From NCBI RefSeq assembly GCF_025808395.1, contig NZ_CP075524.1:2604001-2668000 (forward strand): a stretch of 64,000 bases of DNA, in the 5' to 3' direction. The DNA is from Microcella sp. Its GTDB lineage: Bacteria; Actinomycetota; Actinomycetes; Actinomycetales; Microbacteriaceae. Position numbers and translations under genes: made by a program. The number at the start of each line of letters is the position of its first letter. Within the stretch, counting starts at the first letter, position 1. Below are positions 36,103 through 45,018 of the stretch, one piece after another. A model generated the notes under the pieces. The model was not told the DNA's origin, did not search any database, and worked only from the letters and a program-made list of their open reading frames with translations.

Positions 36103-37551
36103 ATGACGACGACGTCAGCACCCGCGCGATCTTCAGCGCGGGTCAGGGTGCAGAAGTTCGGCACCTTCTTGAGCGGCATGATCATGCCCAACATCGCGGC
36201 CTTCATCGCGTGGGGCTTCATCACCGCGTTCTTCATTCCGACCGGCTGGACTCCGAACGAGCAGCTTGCGAGCCTCGTCGGCCCGATGATCATCTACTTG
36301 CTGCCCCTGCTCATCGCCAACATGGGCGGTCGCATGATCTACGGCACGCGCGGTGGCGTGGTCGGCACGATCGCGACGATGGGTGTCATCGTCGGAACCG
36401 AGATTCCGATGTTCATCGGCGCCATGCTCATGGGCCCCCTCGCTGCTTGGCTCATGAAGAAGGTCGACAGCATCTGGGCGGGCAAGATCAAGGCCGGCTT
36501 CGAGATGCTCGTGGACAACTTCTCAGCAGGCATCCTGGGCTTCGCACTCGCCATCGGTGCGTTCTTCGGCATCGCGCCTGTGGTGACGGCCTTCAGCGCC
36601 GGGCTCGGAGCAGGAGTCGACTTCCTCATCGTGACGGGCCTGCTGCCCCTCGCCAGCATTCTGGTCGAACCGGCGAAGATCCTCTTCCTCAACAACGCCA
36701 TCAACCACGGTGTCTTGACGCCGCTCGGCATCGAGCAGGCGGCCGCGAACGGCAAGTCGCTGCTCTTCCTCGTCGAAGCGAACCCCGGTCCGGGCCTCGG
36801 CCTGCTGCTGGCGTTCATGTTCTTCGGTGTCGGCATCGCGCGCGCGAGCGCTCCCGGAGCGATCATCATCCAGTTCTTCGGCGGAATCCACGAGATCTAC
36901 TTCCCGTACGTGCTCATGAAGCCCATCATCGTGCTGTCGGTCATCGCCGGTGGTATGACGGGTGTCGCGACGAACCTGATCTTCGACTCGGGTCTTCGGG
37001 CTCCCGCATCACCGGGCAGCATCTTCGCAGTGCTCATTCAGACTGCGAGCGACAGCTACCTCGGCGTCATCCTCTCAGTCGTGCTGTCGGCCGCCGTGAC
37101 GTTCGTCGTCGCCGCGGTGATCTTGCGGGCGCACCGCAAGCGCGACCTCGCGGCACTCGAGTCGGGTGCTGACGGGTTCGCGTCGGCTGTCGACAAGAAC
37201 GCCACCCTCAAGGGCGGCGAGAGCCGCGTGGGCGACCTGCTCGGCGGCACGGCGACCACGTCGAAGATCTCGACCGTCGTGTTCGCGTGCGACGCGGGCA
37301 TGGGCTCGAGCGCCATGGGAGCCACCGTGCTGCGCAAGATGCTGAAAGATGCCGGGGTGACGGGTGTTACCGTCACCAACAAGGCCATCGCCAACCTCGA
37401 CGAGACGGCAGACTTGGTCATCACCCACCAAGACCTGACGGCTCGGGCGCAGAACCAGGCGCCCCACGCCGAGCACGTGTCGGTCGAGAACTTCATGAGC
37501 AGCCCGCAGTACGGGATGGTCGTGGAGCACATCAAGTCTCAGCAGAGCTGA
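36103..37551 (+). CDS. mtlA: mannitol-specific PTS EIICB
   Basis: 482 residues; AAGGAG upstream. The membrane EIIC-mannitol domain (about 1-345) starts RVQKFGTFLSGMIMPNIAAFIAWGFITAFF and includes GGIHEIYFPYVLMKP. The EIIB domain carries the phosphocysteine Cys396 in VFACDAGMGSSAMGA. The EIIA domain is absent from this chain and supplied by the next gene. It transports and phosphorylates mannitol to mannitol-1-P. Confidence 0.96.
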   Translation: MTTTSAPARSSARVRVQKFGTFLSGMIMPNIAAFIAWGFITAFFIPTGWTPNEQLASLVGPMIIYLLPLLIANMGGRMIYGTRGGVVGTIATMGVIVGTEIPMFIGAMLMGPLAAWLMKKVDSIWAGKIKAGFEMLVDNFSAGILGFALAIGAFFGIAPVVTAFSAGLGAGVDFLIVTGLLPLASILVEPAKILFLNNAINHGVLTPLGIEQAAANGKSLLFLVEANPGPGLGLLLAFMFFGVGIARASAPGAIIIQFFGGIHEIYFPYVLMKPIIVLSVIAGGMTGVATNLIFDSGLRAPASPGSIFAVLIQTASDSYLGVILSVVLSAAVTFVVAAVILRAHRKRDLAALESGADGFASAVDKNATLKGGESRVGDLLGGTATTSKISTVVFACDAGMGSSAMGATVLRKMLKDAGVTGVTVTNKAIANLDETADLVITHQDLTARAQNQAPHAEHVSVENFMSSPQYGMVVEHIKSQQS

Positions 37552-37583
37552 GCGAGCCCGAACAAGAGAGGCCAGGGATTCGC

Positions 37584-38027
37584 GTGACTACCACCGTATT
37601 GACCACCGACCGCATCGTTCTGAACGGCTCAGCGCGCACGCGCGATGAGGCGATTGCCGAATCGGCTCGCCTTCTCGTCGAGGCTGGTGCCGTGAAGGCG
37701 GAGTATGAGGCGGCAATGCTCGAGCGCGAATCCCTGGTCTCGACCTTCATGGGCAACGGCCTCGCCATTCCCCATGGAACCAACGAGGCGAAAGAGGCCA
37801 TCATCGCCTCGGCGATGACCGTCGTCAGATACGACGAGCCACTCGACTGGGACGGCAACCCCGTTCGCGTCGTGGCGGCCATCGCCGGCAAAGATGGCGG
37901 GCACATGGCCGTTCTCTCGGCATTGGCTCTCGTCTTCAGCGACGACTCGGCCGTCAAGCAGCTGCTCGCGGCCGAGTCGCCGCAGCAGGTGCTCGACCTG
38001 CTCGGCGACGTCAACGACGCCGCATGA
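37584..38027 (+). CDS. mtlF: mannitol-specific PTS EIIA
   Basis: 147 residues from GTG 37584. EIIA-mannitol/fructose fold with the phosphohistidine His64 in GNGLAIPHGT and VRVVAAIAGKDGGHMAVLSALALVF. It passes phosphate from HPr to the EIIB domain of MtlA. The stop overlaps the mtlD start by 4 nt. Confidence 0.94.
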   Translation: MTTTVLTTDRIVLNGSARTRDEAIAESARLLVEAGAVKAEYEAAMLERESLVSTFMGNGLAIPHGTNEAKEAIIASAMTVVRYDEPLDWDGNPVRVVAAIAGKDGGHMAVLSALALVFSDDSAVKQLLAAESPQQVLDLLGDVNDAA

Positions 38028-39175
38028 CCGCCGTGCACTTCGGCGCCGGCAACATCGGGCGCGGATTCATCGGCCTGCTGCTGCACGAGGCCGGGCACGA
38101 TCTGGTGTTCGTCGATGTGAACGCCCCCCTCATCGCGGCGATCCAAGCGGCCGACAGCTACCGCGTGATCGAGATCGGCTCAGGAGGCCGCGAGCAGACC
38201 GTCACAGGGTTCACCGCCATCGACAGCGCGGCCGATCGAGACGCGGCGGTCGCTGCCGTCGCGACGGCAGACATTGCGACAACTGCCGTGGGCCCGAGCG
38301 TGCTGCGGTTCATCGCGCCGGTCATCGCCGACGCCCTGCGTCTTCGGGCGACGGATGCTGCACCGCTGATCGTCATGGCCTGCGAGAACGCCCTGCAGGC
38401 CACCGACCAGTTGCGCGCCGACATCGTCGCCCAGCTCGCCGATGCTCCCGAGGCGCTCGAGCGTGCGATCTTCGCGAACACGGCGGTCGACCGCATCGTG
38501 CCGACCGCCGATGCGGCCGGGGGCCTCGACGTGCGCGTCGAGCCGTTCTGCGAGTGGGCGATCGAGGTGGCACCGTTCGGCGAGGCTGTTCCGAGCATTC
38601 CGGGAGCGCACTTCGTCGACGACCTCGCAGCGTCGATCGAGCGCAAGCTCTTCACGGTGAACACGGGCCACGCCACGTGCGCCTACCTGGGTCGGGCCGC
38701 CGGTTACGAGTTCGTGCACGAGGCCGTCGCCGACGTGCAGGTTCGCGCGGCGGTCGAGGCGGCTCTGCGCGAGACCTCGCAGCTGCTCGTCACCCGCCAC
38801 GGCTTCGACGCAGAGGTGCAAGACGCCTATCGCGAGACGGTTCTCAGCCGATTCGCCAACGCTGCACTCGTCGACCCGGTGACGCGCGTCGGTCGTCAGC
38901 CTCTGCGCAAGCTCTCGCGCCACGAACGCTTCATGTCGCCCGCAGCGGCGCTCGCCGAGCTCGGCACGACCCCGGTGGCCCTGCTGGCCGCCGTCGGCGC
39001 GGCCCTGCGCTTCAGAGTCGACGACGATACCGAGAGCATCGAGCTCGCCGACCTGCTGACGACGCAGAGCCCTGAGCAGGTGATCGGCCCGGTCATGGGC
39101 ATCGAGCCGCAGCACCCGCTATTCGACGCGCTGCTCGCCGTCGTCAGCGCTGCCGCCGACGACGCTCGCGGCTGA
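38024..39175 (+). CDS. mtlD: mannitol-1-phosphate 5-dehydrogenase
   Basis: 383 residues. N-terminal NAD-binding motif VHFGAGNIGRGFIG, then VMACENALQATDQLR, RVEPFCEWAIE, and catalytic region KLFTVNTGHATCAYLGRAAGY. It oxidises mannitol-1-P to fructose-6-P. Last gene of the mannitol operon. Its 3' end overlaps the convergent DUF4349 gene by 57 nt. Confidence 0.96.
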   Translation: MTAVHFGAGNIGRGFIGLLLHEAGHDLVFVDVNAPLIAAIQAADSYRVIEIGSGGREQTVTGFTAIDSAADRDAAVAAVATADIATTAVGPSVLRFIAPVIADALRLRATDAAPLIVMACENALQATDQLRADIVAQLADAPEALERAIFANTAVDRIVPTADAAGGLDVRVEPFCEWAIEVAPFGEAVPSIPGAHFVDDLAASIERKLFTVNTGHATCAYLGRAAGYEFVHEAVADVQVRAAVEAALRETSQLLVTRHGFDAEVQDAYRETVLSRFANAALVDPVTRVGRQPLRKLSRHERFMSPAAALAELGTTPVALLAAVGAALRFRVDDDTESIELADLLTTQSPEQVIGPVMGIEPQHPLFDALLAVVSAAADDARG

Positions 39176-40030
39176 CGTCGATCGCGTGCGCCGTGCGCGA
39201 CGCACGATGAGCAGAATCACGAGCCCCAGCACGCCGAGCAGCACGAGCCACGGCAGCAGCACGCCGAGCAGCACGAGCAGGCCCGAGCCGAAGGCGACCA
39301 ACGACTCCCAGCCCGCGACGAGGCCGGTGACGAACGTGTCGGGCTCGGTCACCGGCGCCACCTTGCGCGAACCGAGCACGAGTGTGATCGTCGACAACCC
39401 GACCTGGTCTGACAGGTAGCGCTGCTGGGCCTCGAGGCTCTCGAGCTCGGCCTGCCGGTTGCTGATCGCCGTCTCGAGGGCGATGAGGTCTTCGACCGAG
39501 GCGGCCGCGTCTTGCAGCGCGAGCAGTCGAGTGATGGACGAGCGCAGGGCCGTCACGCGGGCATCGACGTCTTGCACCTCACGGGTGACGTCAGACGAGC
39601 TCAACTGCAGCTCTTCGACCTCGCCGAGCTCGCGCAGTCGATCGAGTGTGGCCGTGAGGCGATCGGCGGGAATCCGCAGGGTCAGTTGCGCCCCTCCGGC
39701 ATCGCCGCGGTTGGGGGCGAACTCTTGTCGGGCGTCGACCCGGCCGCCGGCGGCCTCGGTGATCGCGACTGCTTCGGTCGCCGACTCGAGCGGAGCATCC
39801 ACCGTCACATACAGGTACCCGGTAGTGATGACCGAGCGGTCGTCGGCGAGCTCGCGCGACGAATCTTCGCCCGCCTCGCTGAAGACGGGTGCTTGCGGCA
39901 GGCCGCCGCCGTCGCTGCTCATGTCGTAATCAGGCATGCTCTCGGTGCTGCCAGAGGCGGCGCAGCCGCTCAGCAGCAGGCCTGCGAGGGCGAGGGCGGG
40001 CAGTGCGTAACGAGGGCGCAGTGTGGTCAT
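39119..40030 (-). CDS. DUF4349 domain lipoprotein
   Basis: 303 residues from ATG 40030. Lipoprotein signal with LLLSGCAAS. The DUF4349 domain spans about residues 65-270: YLYVTVDAPLESATEAVAITEAAGGRVDAR, LRIPADRLTATLDRLRELGEV, a coiled coil around 150-200, and a membrane helix (WLVLLGVLGLVILLIV) near the C-terminus followed by basic residues. Function of DUF4349 is not established. Leaderless start. Confidence 0.88.
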   Translation of the reverse strand: MTTLRPRYALPALALAGLLLSGCAASGSTESMPDYDMSSDGGGLPQAPVFSEAGEDSSRELADDRSVITTGYLYVTVDAPLESATEAVAITEAAGGRVDARQEFAPNRGDAGGAQLTLRIPADRLTATLDRLRELGEVEELQLSSSDVTREVQDVDARVTALRSSITRLLALQDAAASVEDLIALETAISNRQAELESLEAQQRYLSDQVGLSTITLVLGSRKVAPVTEPDTFVTGLVAGWESLVAFGSGLLVLLGVLLPWLVLLGVLGLVILLIVRRARRTRSTSAASVVGGSADDGEQRVE

Positions 40031-40037
40031 GGCGCTC

Positions 40038-40043
40038 ACGCTA
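40038..40043 (-). promoter_or_regulatory. -10 element for leaderless DUF4349 gene
   Basis: TAGCGT on the minus strand, 7 nt before ATG 40030. Confidence 0.5.
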
Positions 40044-40089
40044 GACCGCTGATCGCGCGTGCCACCACCCAACGTTTTCGGCCGAAATG

Positions 40090-40241
40090 TGATCGTGACC
40101 TGAGATGTGGCCGTGAGAAGCCAGAGTTCTGGGCGGGAATGCCCCCGCGGCCCCCACCGGTCTCGATAGGTTCGTGGAAGTTCCTGAGCGACTAGGGGTG
40201 GACGCGAAGGGATGGGGGGCCGGCATCGCTGGCCCCCCTTT
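40090..40241 (+). ncRNA. candidate small RNA between divergent genes
   Basis: The stretch 40044-40282 lies between the starts of two divergent genes, yet ends in a rightward terminator, so something is probably transcribed here. It has no plausible ORF. It contains two runs of five Cs (40142-40146 and 40151-40155), a GCGGG/CCCGC hairpin (40134-40148) and a palindrome TTTCGGCCGAAA at 40076-40087. The 5' end is a guess. Confidence 0.4.
40214..40241 (+). terminator. intrinsic terminator in the divergent gap
   Basis: GGGGGGCC (40214-40221) and GGCCCCCC (40231-40238) form an 8-bp stem with a 9-nt loop followed by TTT. The T-run is on the plus strand, although no annotated plus-strand gene precedes it. 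Confidence 0.7.
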
Positions 40242-40282
40242 CTCAACTCTGCAATCTCCAGTGGTCGCCGAGGAGCATCCGT

Positions 40283-40288
40283 CATAAT
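40283..40288 (+). promoter_or_regulatory. -10 element for leaderless hydrolase gene
   Basis: CATAAT with a 6-nt gap to ATG 40295. Confidence 0.5.
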
Positions 40289-40294
40289 CGGGCC

Positions 40295-41098
40295 ATGGGC
40301 GTGCTCGACTGGCTGAAACGGGATGCCCCGCTCTTGCATGTCGCCGGCGACACCGGCAGCGGCCCCGTCGTCGTCATGATCCACGGCATCGCGTCGTCGT
40401 CGGTGACCTTTCAGAACCTCGTGCCCCTGCTCGAGCCGAACCACCGGTGCATCACCATCGACATACTCGGCTTCGGCGAATCGCCAGCACCTGAGGGGGC
40501 CACCTACACCCTCGACGAGCATGCGGCCGCGCTGCACCGCACCATCAAGAGCCTGAAGCTGCCTGAGCCGTTCGTGCTCGTCGGCCACTCGCTCGGCAGT
40601 CTCATCGCGGCGCGCTACGCGGCGACCCACCGACGAGAACTGTCGCGGCTCGTGCTCGTCAGCTCACCCATCTACCTGCCGCCCAGCCTCATGGGCGACC
40701 GCGTCGACCGCGCCAGCATGGGGGCATACTTCAGCGCGTACGAGTTTCTGCGCAGCAACCGCGACTTCACGGTGCGCAGCGCAGCGGCGCTCGCCGCTCT
40801 CGCCCCCATCAAAGGCGTGCTCGATCTCACCGACACCAACTGGAATCCATTCATGCTGTCGCTGCAGAACGCCATCGAGTCGCAGACCACGCTCACCGAC
40901 CTGGCCCGCGTGCGCGTGCCGGTCGACCTCGTCTACGGGGCGCTCGACCCGTTTCTCGCCCCCGGCGGCATCGCCATCGTCGAGCAGCTGCGGCACGTCA
41001 CCTCGCACCGCGTGCCCGGCAACGCCCACGTGCTGCGCTCGAAGCTCGCCGACGCCGTCGCGCGCGTCATCGACGACCCCTCAGCGTCAGAGAGCTGA
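40295..41098 (+). CDS. alpha/beta hydrolase
   Basis: 267 residues. Oxyanion region VVMIHGIASSSVTF, nucleophile elbow GHSLGSL (Ser), Asp in GALDPF and His in NAHVL complete a catalytic triad. Cap region between about 130 and 185. No signal peptide, so probably cytoplasmic. Substrate unknown; esterase or lactonase-type chemistry is expected. Confidence 0.9.
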   Translation: MGVLDWLKRDAPLLHVAGDTGSGPVVVMIHGIASSSVTFQNLVPLLEPNHRCITIDILGFGESPAPEGATYTLDEHAAALHRTIKSLKLPEPFVLVGHSLGSLIAARYAATHRRELSRLVLVSSPIYLPPSLMGDRVDRASMGAYFSAYEFLRSNRDFTVRSAAALAALAPIKGVLDLTDTNWNPFMLSLQNAIESQTTLTDLARVRVPVDLVYGALDPFLAPGGIAIVEQLRHVTSHRVPGNAHVLRSKLADAVARVIDDPSASES

Positions 41099-41131
41099 GG
41101 GTCACCGCACGGGGCTCCGACCGCGCGGCTC

Positions 41132-41137
41132 TAGGGT
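41132..41137 (+). promoter_or_regulatory. -10 element for leaderless aldo/keto reductase gene
   Basis: TAGGGT with a 7-nt gap to ATG 41145. Confidence 0.45.
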
Positions 41138-41144
41138 TGAGAGC

Positions 41145-42131
41145 ATGAAGACTGCACAACTCGGCCGCACCGGCGCCACCGTCTCGACACTCGGCCTCGG
41201 AACCTGGCAGCTCGGCGCCGACTGGGGCGACGTGAGCGAGAAAGATGCCCACGCGGTGCTCGACGCGGCCGTCGAGTCAGGCGTCACCATCTTCGACACG
41301 GCAGACGTCTATGGCGATGGCCGTAGCGAGTCGATCATCGGCTCGTACCTGCGCGAGCATCCTGATGCCGGCATTTTCGTCGCCACCAAGATGGGCCGCC
41401 GACTGCCGCAAGAGCCTGAGAACTACTCGACCGAGAACTTTCGCGCCTGGAACGAGCGCAGCCTGCGCAACCTCGGCGTCGACACGCTCGACCTCGTGCA
41501 GCTGCACTGCCCGCCGACCGCCGTCTACTCGATCGATCGCGTCTACGACGACCTCGACCAGCTCGTCGCCGAGGGCAAGATTCGTCACTACGGTGTGAGC
41601 GTCGAGACATCGGCCCAGGCGCTCACCGCCATCGCTCGACCGAATGTGGCGACCGTGCAGATCGTGCTCAACGCGTTTCGGCTCAAGCCGCTCGACGAGG
41701 TGCTGCCCGCCGCGCAGGCCGCCGGCGTCGGCATCATCGCTCGAGTGCCCCTCGCATCAGGGCTGCTGAGCGGCCGGTACACGAGCGACACCGTCTTCGC
41801 CGCCAACGACCACCGCACCTACAACCGCGATGGCTCGAAGTTCGACATCGGCGAGACCTTCGCAGGCGTTGACTTCGAGACCGGGGTCGAGGCGGCGAGA
41901 GAGTTCTCGGCGCTCGCCGCCGAGCACGATCTTGCCCCCGCGACGGCCGCGCTCGCCTGGCTGGCACAGCTGCCCGGGGTGAGCACCGTGATTCCCGGTG
42001 CACGCACGCCCGAGCAGGCGCGAGACAACGCTGCCGCCGGTGACGTGGCAGACCTGGGCGCAGAGTTTCACGCTCGCGTGGTCGACCTCTACGACCGCTA
42101 CTTCAGGGCTGCGGTGCACGAGCGCTGGTAG
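41145..42131 (+). CDS. aldo/keto reductase
   Basis: 328 residues. Typical TIM-barrel motifs: GLGTWQLGADWG, FDTADVYGDGRSE (catalytic Asp and Tyr), ATKMGRR (Lys), VQLHCPP (His) and the NADPH-binding VIPGARTPEQARDN. Substrate unknown. The stop codon TAG forms part of the -10 element of the next gene. Confidence 0.92.
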   Translation: MKTAQLGRTGATVSTLGLGTWQLGADWGDVSEKDAHAVLDAAVESGVTIFDTADVYGDGRSESIIGSYLREHPDAGIFVATKMGRRLPQEPENYSTENFRAWNERSLRNLGVDTLDLVQLHCPPTAVYSIDRVYDDLDQLVAEGKIRHYGVSVETSAQALTAIARPNVATVQIVLNAFRLKPLDEVLPAAQAAGVGIIARVPLASGLLSGRYTSDTVFAANDHRTYNRDGSKFDIGETFAGVDFETGVEAAREFSALAAEHDLAPATAALAWLAQLPGVSTVIPGARTPEQARDNAAAGDVADLGAEFHARVVDLYDRYFRAAVHERW

Positions 42132-42134
42132 CTT
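42129..42134 (+). promoter_or_regulatory. -10 element for leaderless MFS gene
   Basis: TAGCTT with a 7-nt gap to ATG 42142. Its first three bases are the stop codon of the aldo/keto reductase gene. Confidence 0.45.
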
Positions 42135-42141
42135 CTCGCCT

Positions 42142-43443
42142 ATGAACGACGGCGCCTCAGCCCCGACTGCGCGGCGCGGCCTCGGCCGCACATTCGCGAA
42201 TGTCTTCACCGCGAATCTGGCCTCGAGCCTCGGCGACGGCATCGCTCGAACAGCCTCCCCGCTGCTGGCCGCTCGCCTGACCGATGACCCCGTGCTCATC
42301 GCGGGCGTCGGGGCCATCGCCATGCTGCCGTGGCTCTTCTTCGCCCTGCCCTCAGGAATCGTCATCGACCGCATCGACCGGCGGCTCGCACTCGCGCTCG
42401 CCGCCGGGGTGCGCACGGTGCTCGCAGTCGTGCTCGTCGTGCTCGTCGCGTCGAACACGCTCACGATCTGGTGGCTCTTTCTCGTCATCTTCATCTACGG
42501 CGCGTGCGAGACGCTCTACGACGGCGCTATTCGTGCCGTCGTGCCGAGCGTCGTGCCCAAGGCGCAGCTCTCGCGGGCGAACGCCCGCATCGAGGGCGCC
42601 GAGCTCGTGGTGCAGAACTTCGCCGCAGCGCCCCTCACCTCTGCGCTGTTCGCGATCGCCGTGCTCATTCCGCTCGGCGGGCTCGTGGCGATCTTCGGCA
42701 TCGCGGTCATTCTCGCCGCCCTCCTGCCGTCGCTCGCATCGGGAAAGCAGTTTCGAACGGCCGATGCGCACGAAGCGGTGCCGTTTCGCCGACAGCTCGT
42801 CGACGGCTGGAACTTCATCATGGGCAATCGCATGCTGCGCACCCTGTGGTTCTTCAGCATTCCGGTCGCGCTGCTGTTCTCGGCCTCGAGCGCCACACTC
42901 GTGCTCTTCGTGCTGCAGACGCTCGAGATTCCCGAGGCGGGGTTCGGGCTGTTTCTCGTCTCCGGTGCCGTCGGCGGGCTGCTGGGCACGCTCGTGGCGT
43001 CTCGACTCGCAGGGCGCTTCAGGCTCGGGCCGGTCATGGCGGCGATGAACCTGCTCTCGGGCATCTTTCTGCTCTTCGTCGGGGTGTTTCCCGTGCCATA
43101 CATCGCCGTCGTGCTCTTCGCGCTCGGTGCGGCGACCACGACGGTGTGGAACATCTTGATGATGTCGTTGCGCCAATCGATCATTCCGGGTCGACTGCTC
43201 GGGCGCGTGCACGGAACCTGGCGAACGCTCTTGTGGGGCAGCATTCCGATCGGCACGATGCTCGGCGGTCTGCTCTCGATCATCGATCTCACCGTGCCGT
43301 GGATCGTCGGAGGCGCCGGCATCATCGTTCTCGCTCTCATCTTCTACCGGTTTCTCATGTCTCTGCCCAACCCCGAAGAAGTCGACAACGGCGACGCGCC
43401 GCCCGCGACGACCGGCGCTGTGCCGATCGTGCCGACGGCCTGA
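42142..43443 (+). CDS. MFS transporter (EntS-like)
   Basis: 433 residues from ATG 42142, about 12 membrane segments. Starts FTANLASSLGDGIARTASPLLAA; motif-A-like LPSGIVIDRIDRRLALALAAG near residue 70. Similar to the EntS/MFS-3 group of exporters. It is directly followed by a siderophore-interacting protein gene (1-nt overlap, TGATG), so a role in siderophore export or uptake is plausible. Substrate is not proven. Confidence 0.88.
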   Translation: MNDGASAPTARRGLGRTFANVFTANLASSLGDGIARTASPLLAARLTDDPVLIAGVGAIAMLPWLFFALPSGIVIDRIDRRLALALAAGVRTVLAVVLVVLVASNTLTIWWLFLVIFIYGACETLYDGAIRAVVPSVVPKAQLSRANARIEGAELVVQNFAAAPLTSALFAIAVLIPLGGLVAIFGIAVILAALLPSLASGKQFRTADAHEAVPFRRQLVDGWNFIMGNRMLRTLWFFSIPVALLFSASSATLVLFVLQTLEIPEAGFGLFLVSGAVGGLLGTLVASRLAGRFRLGPVMAAMNLLSGIFLLFVGVFPVPYIAVVLFALGAATTTVWNILMMSLRQSIIPGRLLGRVHGTWRTLLWGSIPIGTMLGGLLSIIDLTVPWIVGGAGIIVLALIFYRFLMSLPNPEEVDNGDAPPATTGAVPIVPTA

Positions 43444-44231
43444 TGGCGGCGACCATGCCATACACCCTCACCCGATATCCCTTTCCGCCCGCGGTGCGGC
43501 ACTTGCGACTGGCCGCTCGCACGACGCTCGCGCCCGGCTATGTTCGGTTGCGCATGGTCGAAGCGCAGCCCGGCGAGCTCGAAGGGTTCGTCGCCCCTGG
43601 CGGCGGCGACCACGTGCGCGTCGTCGTCGGAAGCCCCGAAGGCGGTGCCGTCGACCTCGACAGCGACGGAATCCCGCTCGGTGCATCTCGCACCGAGACG
43701 GTGGTCGACCACGACGTCGAGCTGGGCTACCTCGACCTCGATGTGCTCGTGCACGGAGACCCCGGCGCTGAACTCGGCGTCATCGGAGCATGGGCGGCGC
43801 GGGCTCCGCTCGGGTCTGCGGCCGTCGTGATGGGACCCAAGGGCTCGGTCGTGCTGGCGGGCGAACCGGGGCACGTCGTGCTCGCCGCAGACGACAGCGC
43901 TCTGCCCGCCGTGCGCCGCTACTTGGCCATGCTCGGCCCCGGCATCACCGGAGACCTGCTGCTCGAGACACGGCACGACCCCGCATCGCTCGGCATCGAG
44001 CCCGCGCCGGGGCTGCGCGTGAGCATCCTGACCCCCGATGCAGACCGACCGAGCGCGGCGCTCGTCGCCGCACTCGCATCGTTGCCCGCACCCGATGACG
44101 CTGCCGAGCGCTTCGTCTTCGCGTGCGGCGAGCAGTCGATCGTCGCACCGGTCCGAGCACTGCTCGGGCGCTGGGGCATCGACGTCGAGCGGGCCGTCGT
44201 CAAGGGCTATTGGAGGCGCACGGCCGACTGA
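43443..44231 (+). CDS. siderophore-interacting protein (ViuB/YqjH-like)
   Basis: 262 residues from ATG 43443, overlapping the MFS stop by one base. The FAD-binding N-terminal domain (about 20-130) includes GGDHVRVVVG and a shortened flavin motif. The C-terminal SIP domain has LAADDSALPAVRRYLAML, FVFACGEQSIVAPVRALL and the typical end VKGYWRR. Such proteins reduce ferric siderophores with NAD(P)H in the cytoplasm. It is convergent with the hydrolase gene at 44238. Confidence 0.9.
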   Translation: MAATMPYTLTRYPFPPAVRHLRLAARTTLAPGYVRLRMVEAQPGELEGFVAPGGGDHVRVVVGSPEGGAVDLDSDGIPLGASRTETVVDHDVELGYLDLDVLVHGDPGAELGVIGAWAARAPLGSAAVVMGPKGSVVLAGEPGHVVLAADDSALPAVRRYLAMLGPGITGDLLLETRHDPASLGIEPAPGLRVSILTPDADRPSAALVAALASLPAPDDAAERFVFACGEQSIVAPVRALLGRWGIDVERAVVKGYWRRTAD

Positions 44232-44237
44232 GCAGGC

Positions 44238-44999
44238 TCAGGTTCGGGCGAGCCAGTCGTCGAGCGCCGCGATCGTCGCCTGAGGAGCATCGCGATGCAC
44301 ACTGTGCCCCGCGCCATCGATGACCACCTGCTCGACGAGGCTGTTCGACGCGCGCACCTGCTCGGCGAAGTCGCCGCGGAAGAAGTCGCTCATGGTCGGG
44401 TCGGCCGCGATGACGAGCGTGGGGCACGCGAGCTCGGCAACGCGAGCCGCAACATCCCAGTCGGGGTTGTCGAGCACCGCGTGCTGCAACGCGTGCAGCG
44501 ACGCCGCCCTCGTCGCACGCACCCGCAGCTCGACGTCGAGCGGGTGCCACGACGGATTCTCGGCGCGAGTCGACTCGACCGTCGCGTGCAGGTGAGCGTT
44601 GGTCTGGCCGTCAAGAGTGCGGGCGCGCTGGGCGGCGTCCACGGTCAGCGCGGGGTCGAGCAGCACGAGTCGGCCGGCCCACGCAGCGTCATCGGCTGCG
44701 GCAACCACGGCCGCGGCAGCGCCGATCGAATGCCCCACGACGAGGTGCCAGCCGGGGGCTGCATCGGGAAGCGTCGCCGACAGGTCGGCGGCGAAGTCGG
44801 CGATGCGATAGCGGGATGCTCGCGGAGCCTCACCGTGACCCCGCAGGTCGACGGCCGTCGCCGACCAGCCGCGCTCGGCCAGCGCTTCGCCGAGGCGCCA
44901 CGTCGTGTGCGCGGACGAGCCGAGGCCGTGCACGAGCAGTGCGCGTCGGTGAGACTCGGGGTCGCCCCAGAGCAGTCTGGGCAGGGTGACGGTCGTCAT
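44238..44999 (-). CDS. alpha/beta hydrolase
   Basis: 253 residues from ATG 44999. LLVHGLGSSAHTTWRLGEAL, DLRGHGEAPR, nucleophile Ser in VVGHSIGAAAA, Asp in ADPTMSDF and His in DGAGHSVHRDAP. Compact alpha/beta hydrolase of the haloalkane dehalogenase/esterase type. Substrate unknown. Leaderless start. Confidence 0.9.
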   Translation of the reverse strand: MTTVTLPRLLWGDPESHRRALLVHGLGSSAHTTWRLGEALAERGWSATAVDLRGHGEAPRASRYRIADFAADLSATLPDAAPGWHLVVGHSIGAAAAVVAAADDAAWAGRLVLLDPALTVDAAQRARTLDGQTNAHLHATVESTRAENPSWHPLDVELRVRATRAASLHALQHAVLDNPDWDVAARVAELACPTLVIAADPTMSDFFRGDFAEQVRASNSLVEQVVIDGAGHSVHRDAPQATIAALDDWLART

Positions 45000-45005
45000 G
45001 CGCCG

Positions 45006-45011
45006 AGGGTA
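45006..45011 (-). promoter_or_regulatory. -10 element for leaderless hydrolase gene
   Basis: TACCCT on the minus strand, 6 nt before ATG 44999. Confidence 0.45.
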
Positions 45012-45018
45012 TCGAGAT

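Noticed and set aside
40090..40241. Assignment of the candidate RNA as the 6C small RNA
   Set aside because: It has C-rich stretches and a following terminator, but the runs have five Cs and the two C-loop hairpins could not be matched by eye.
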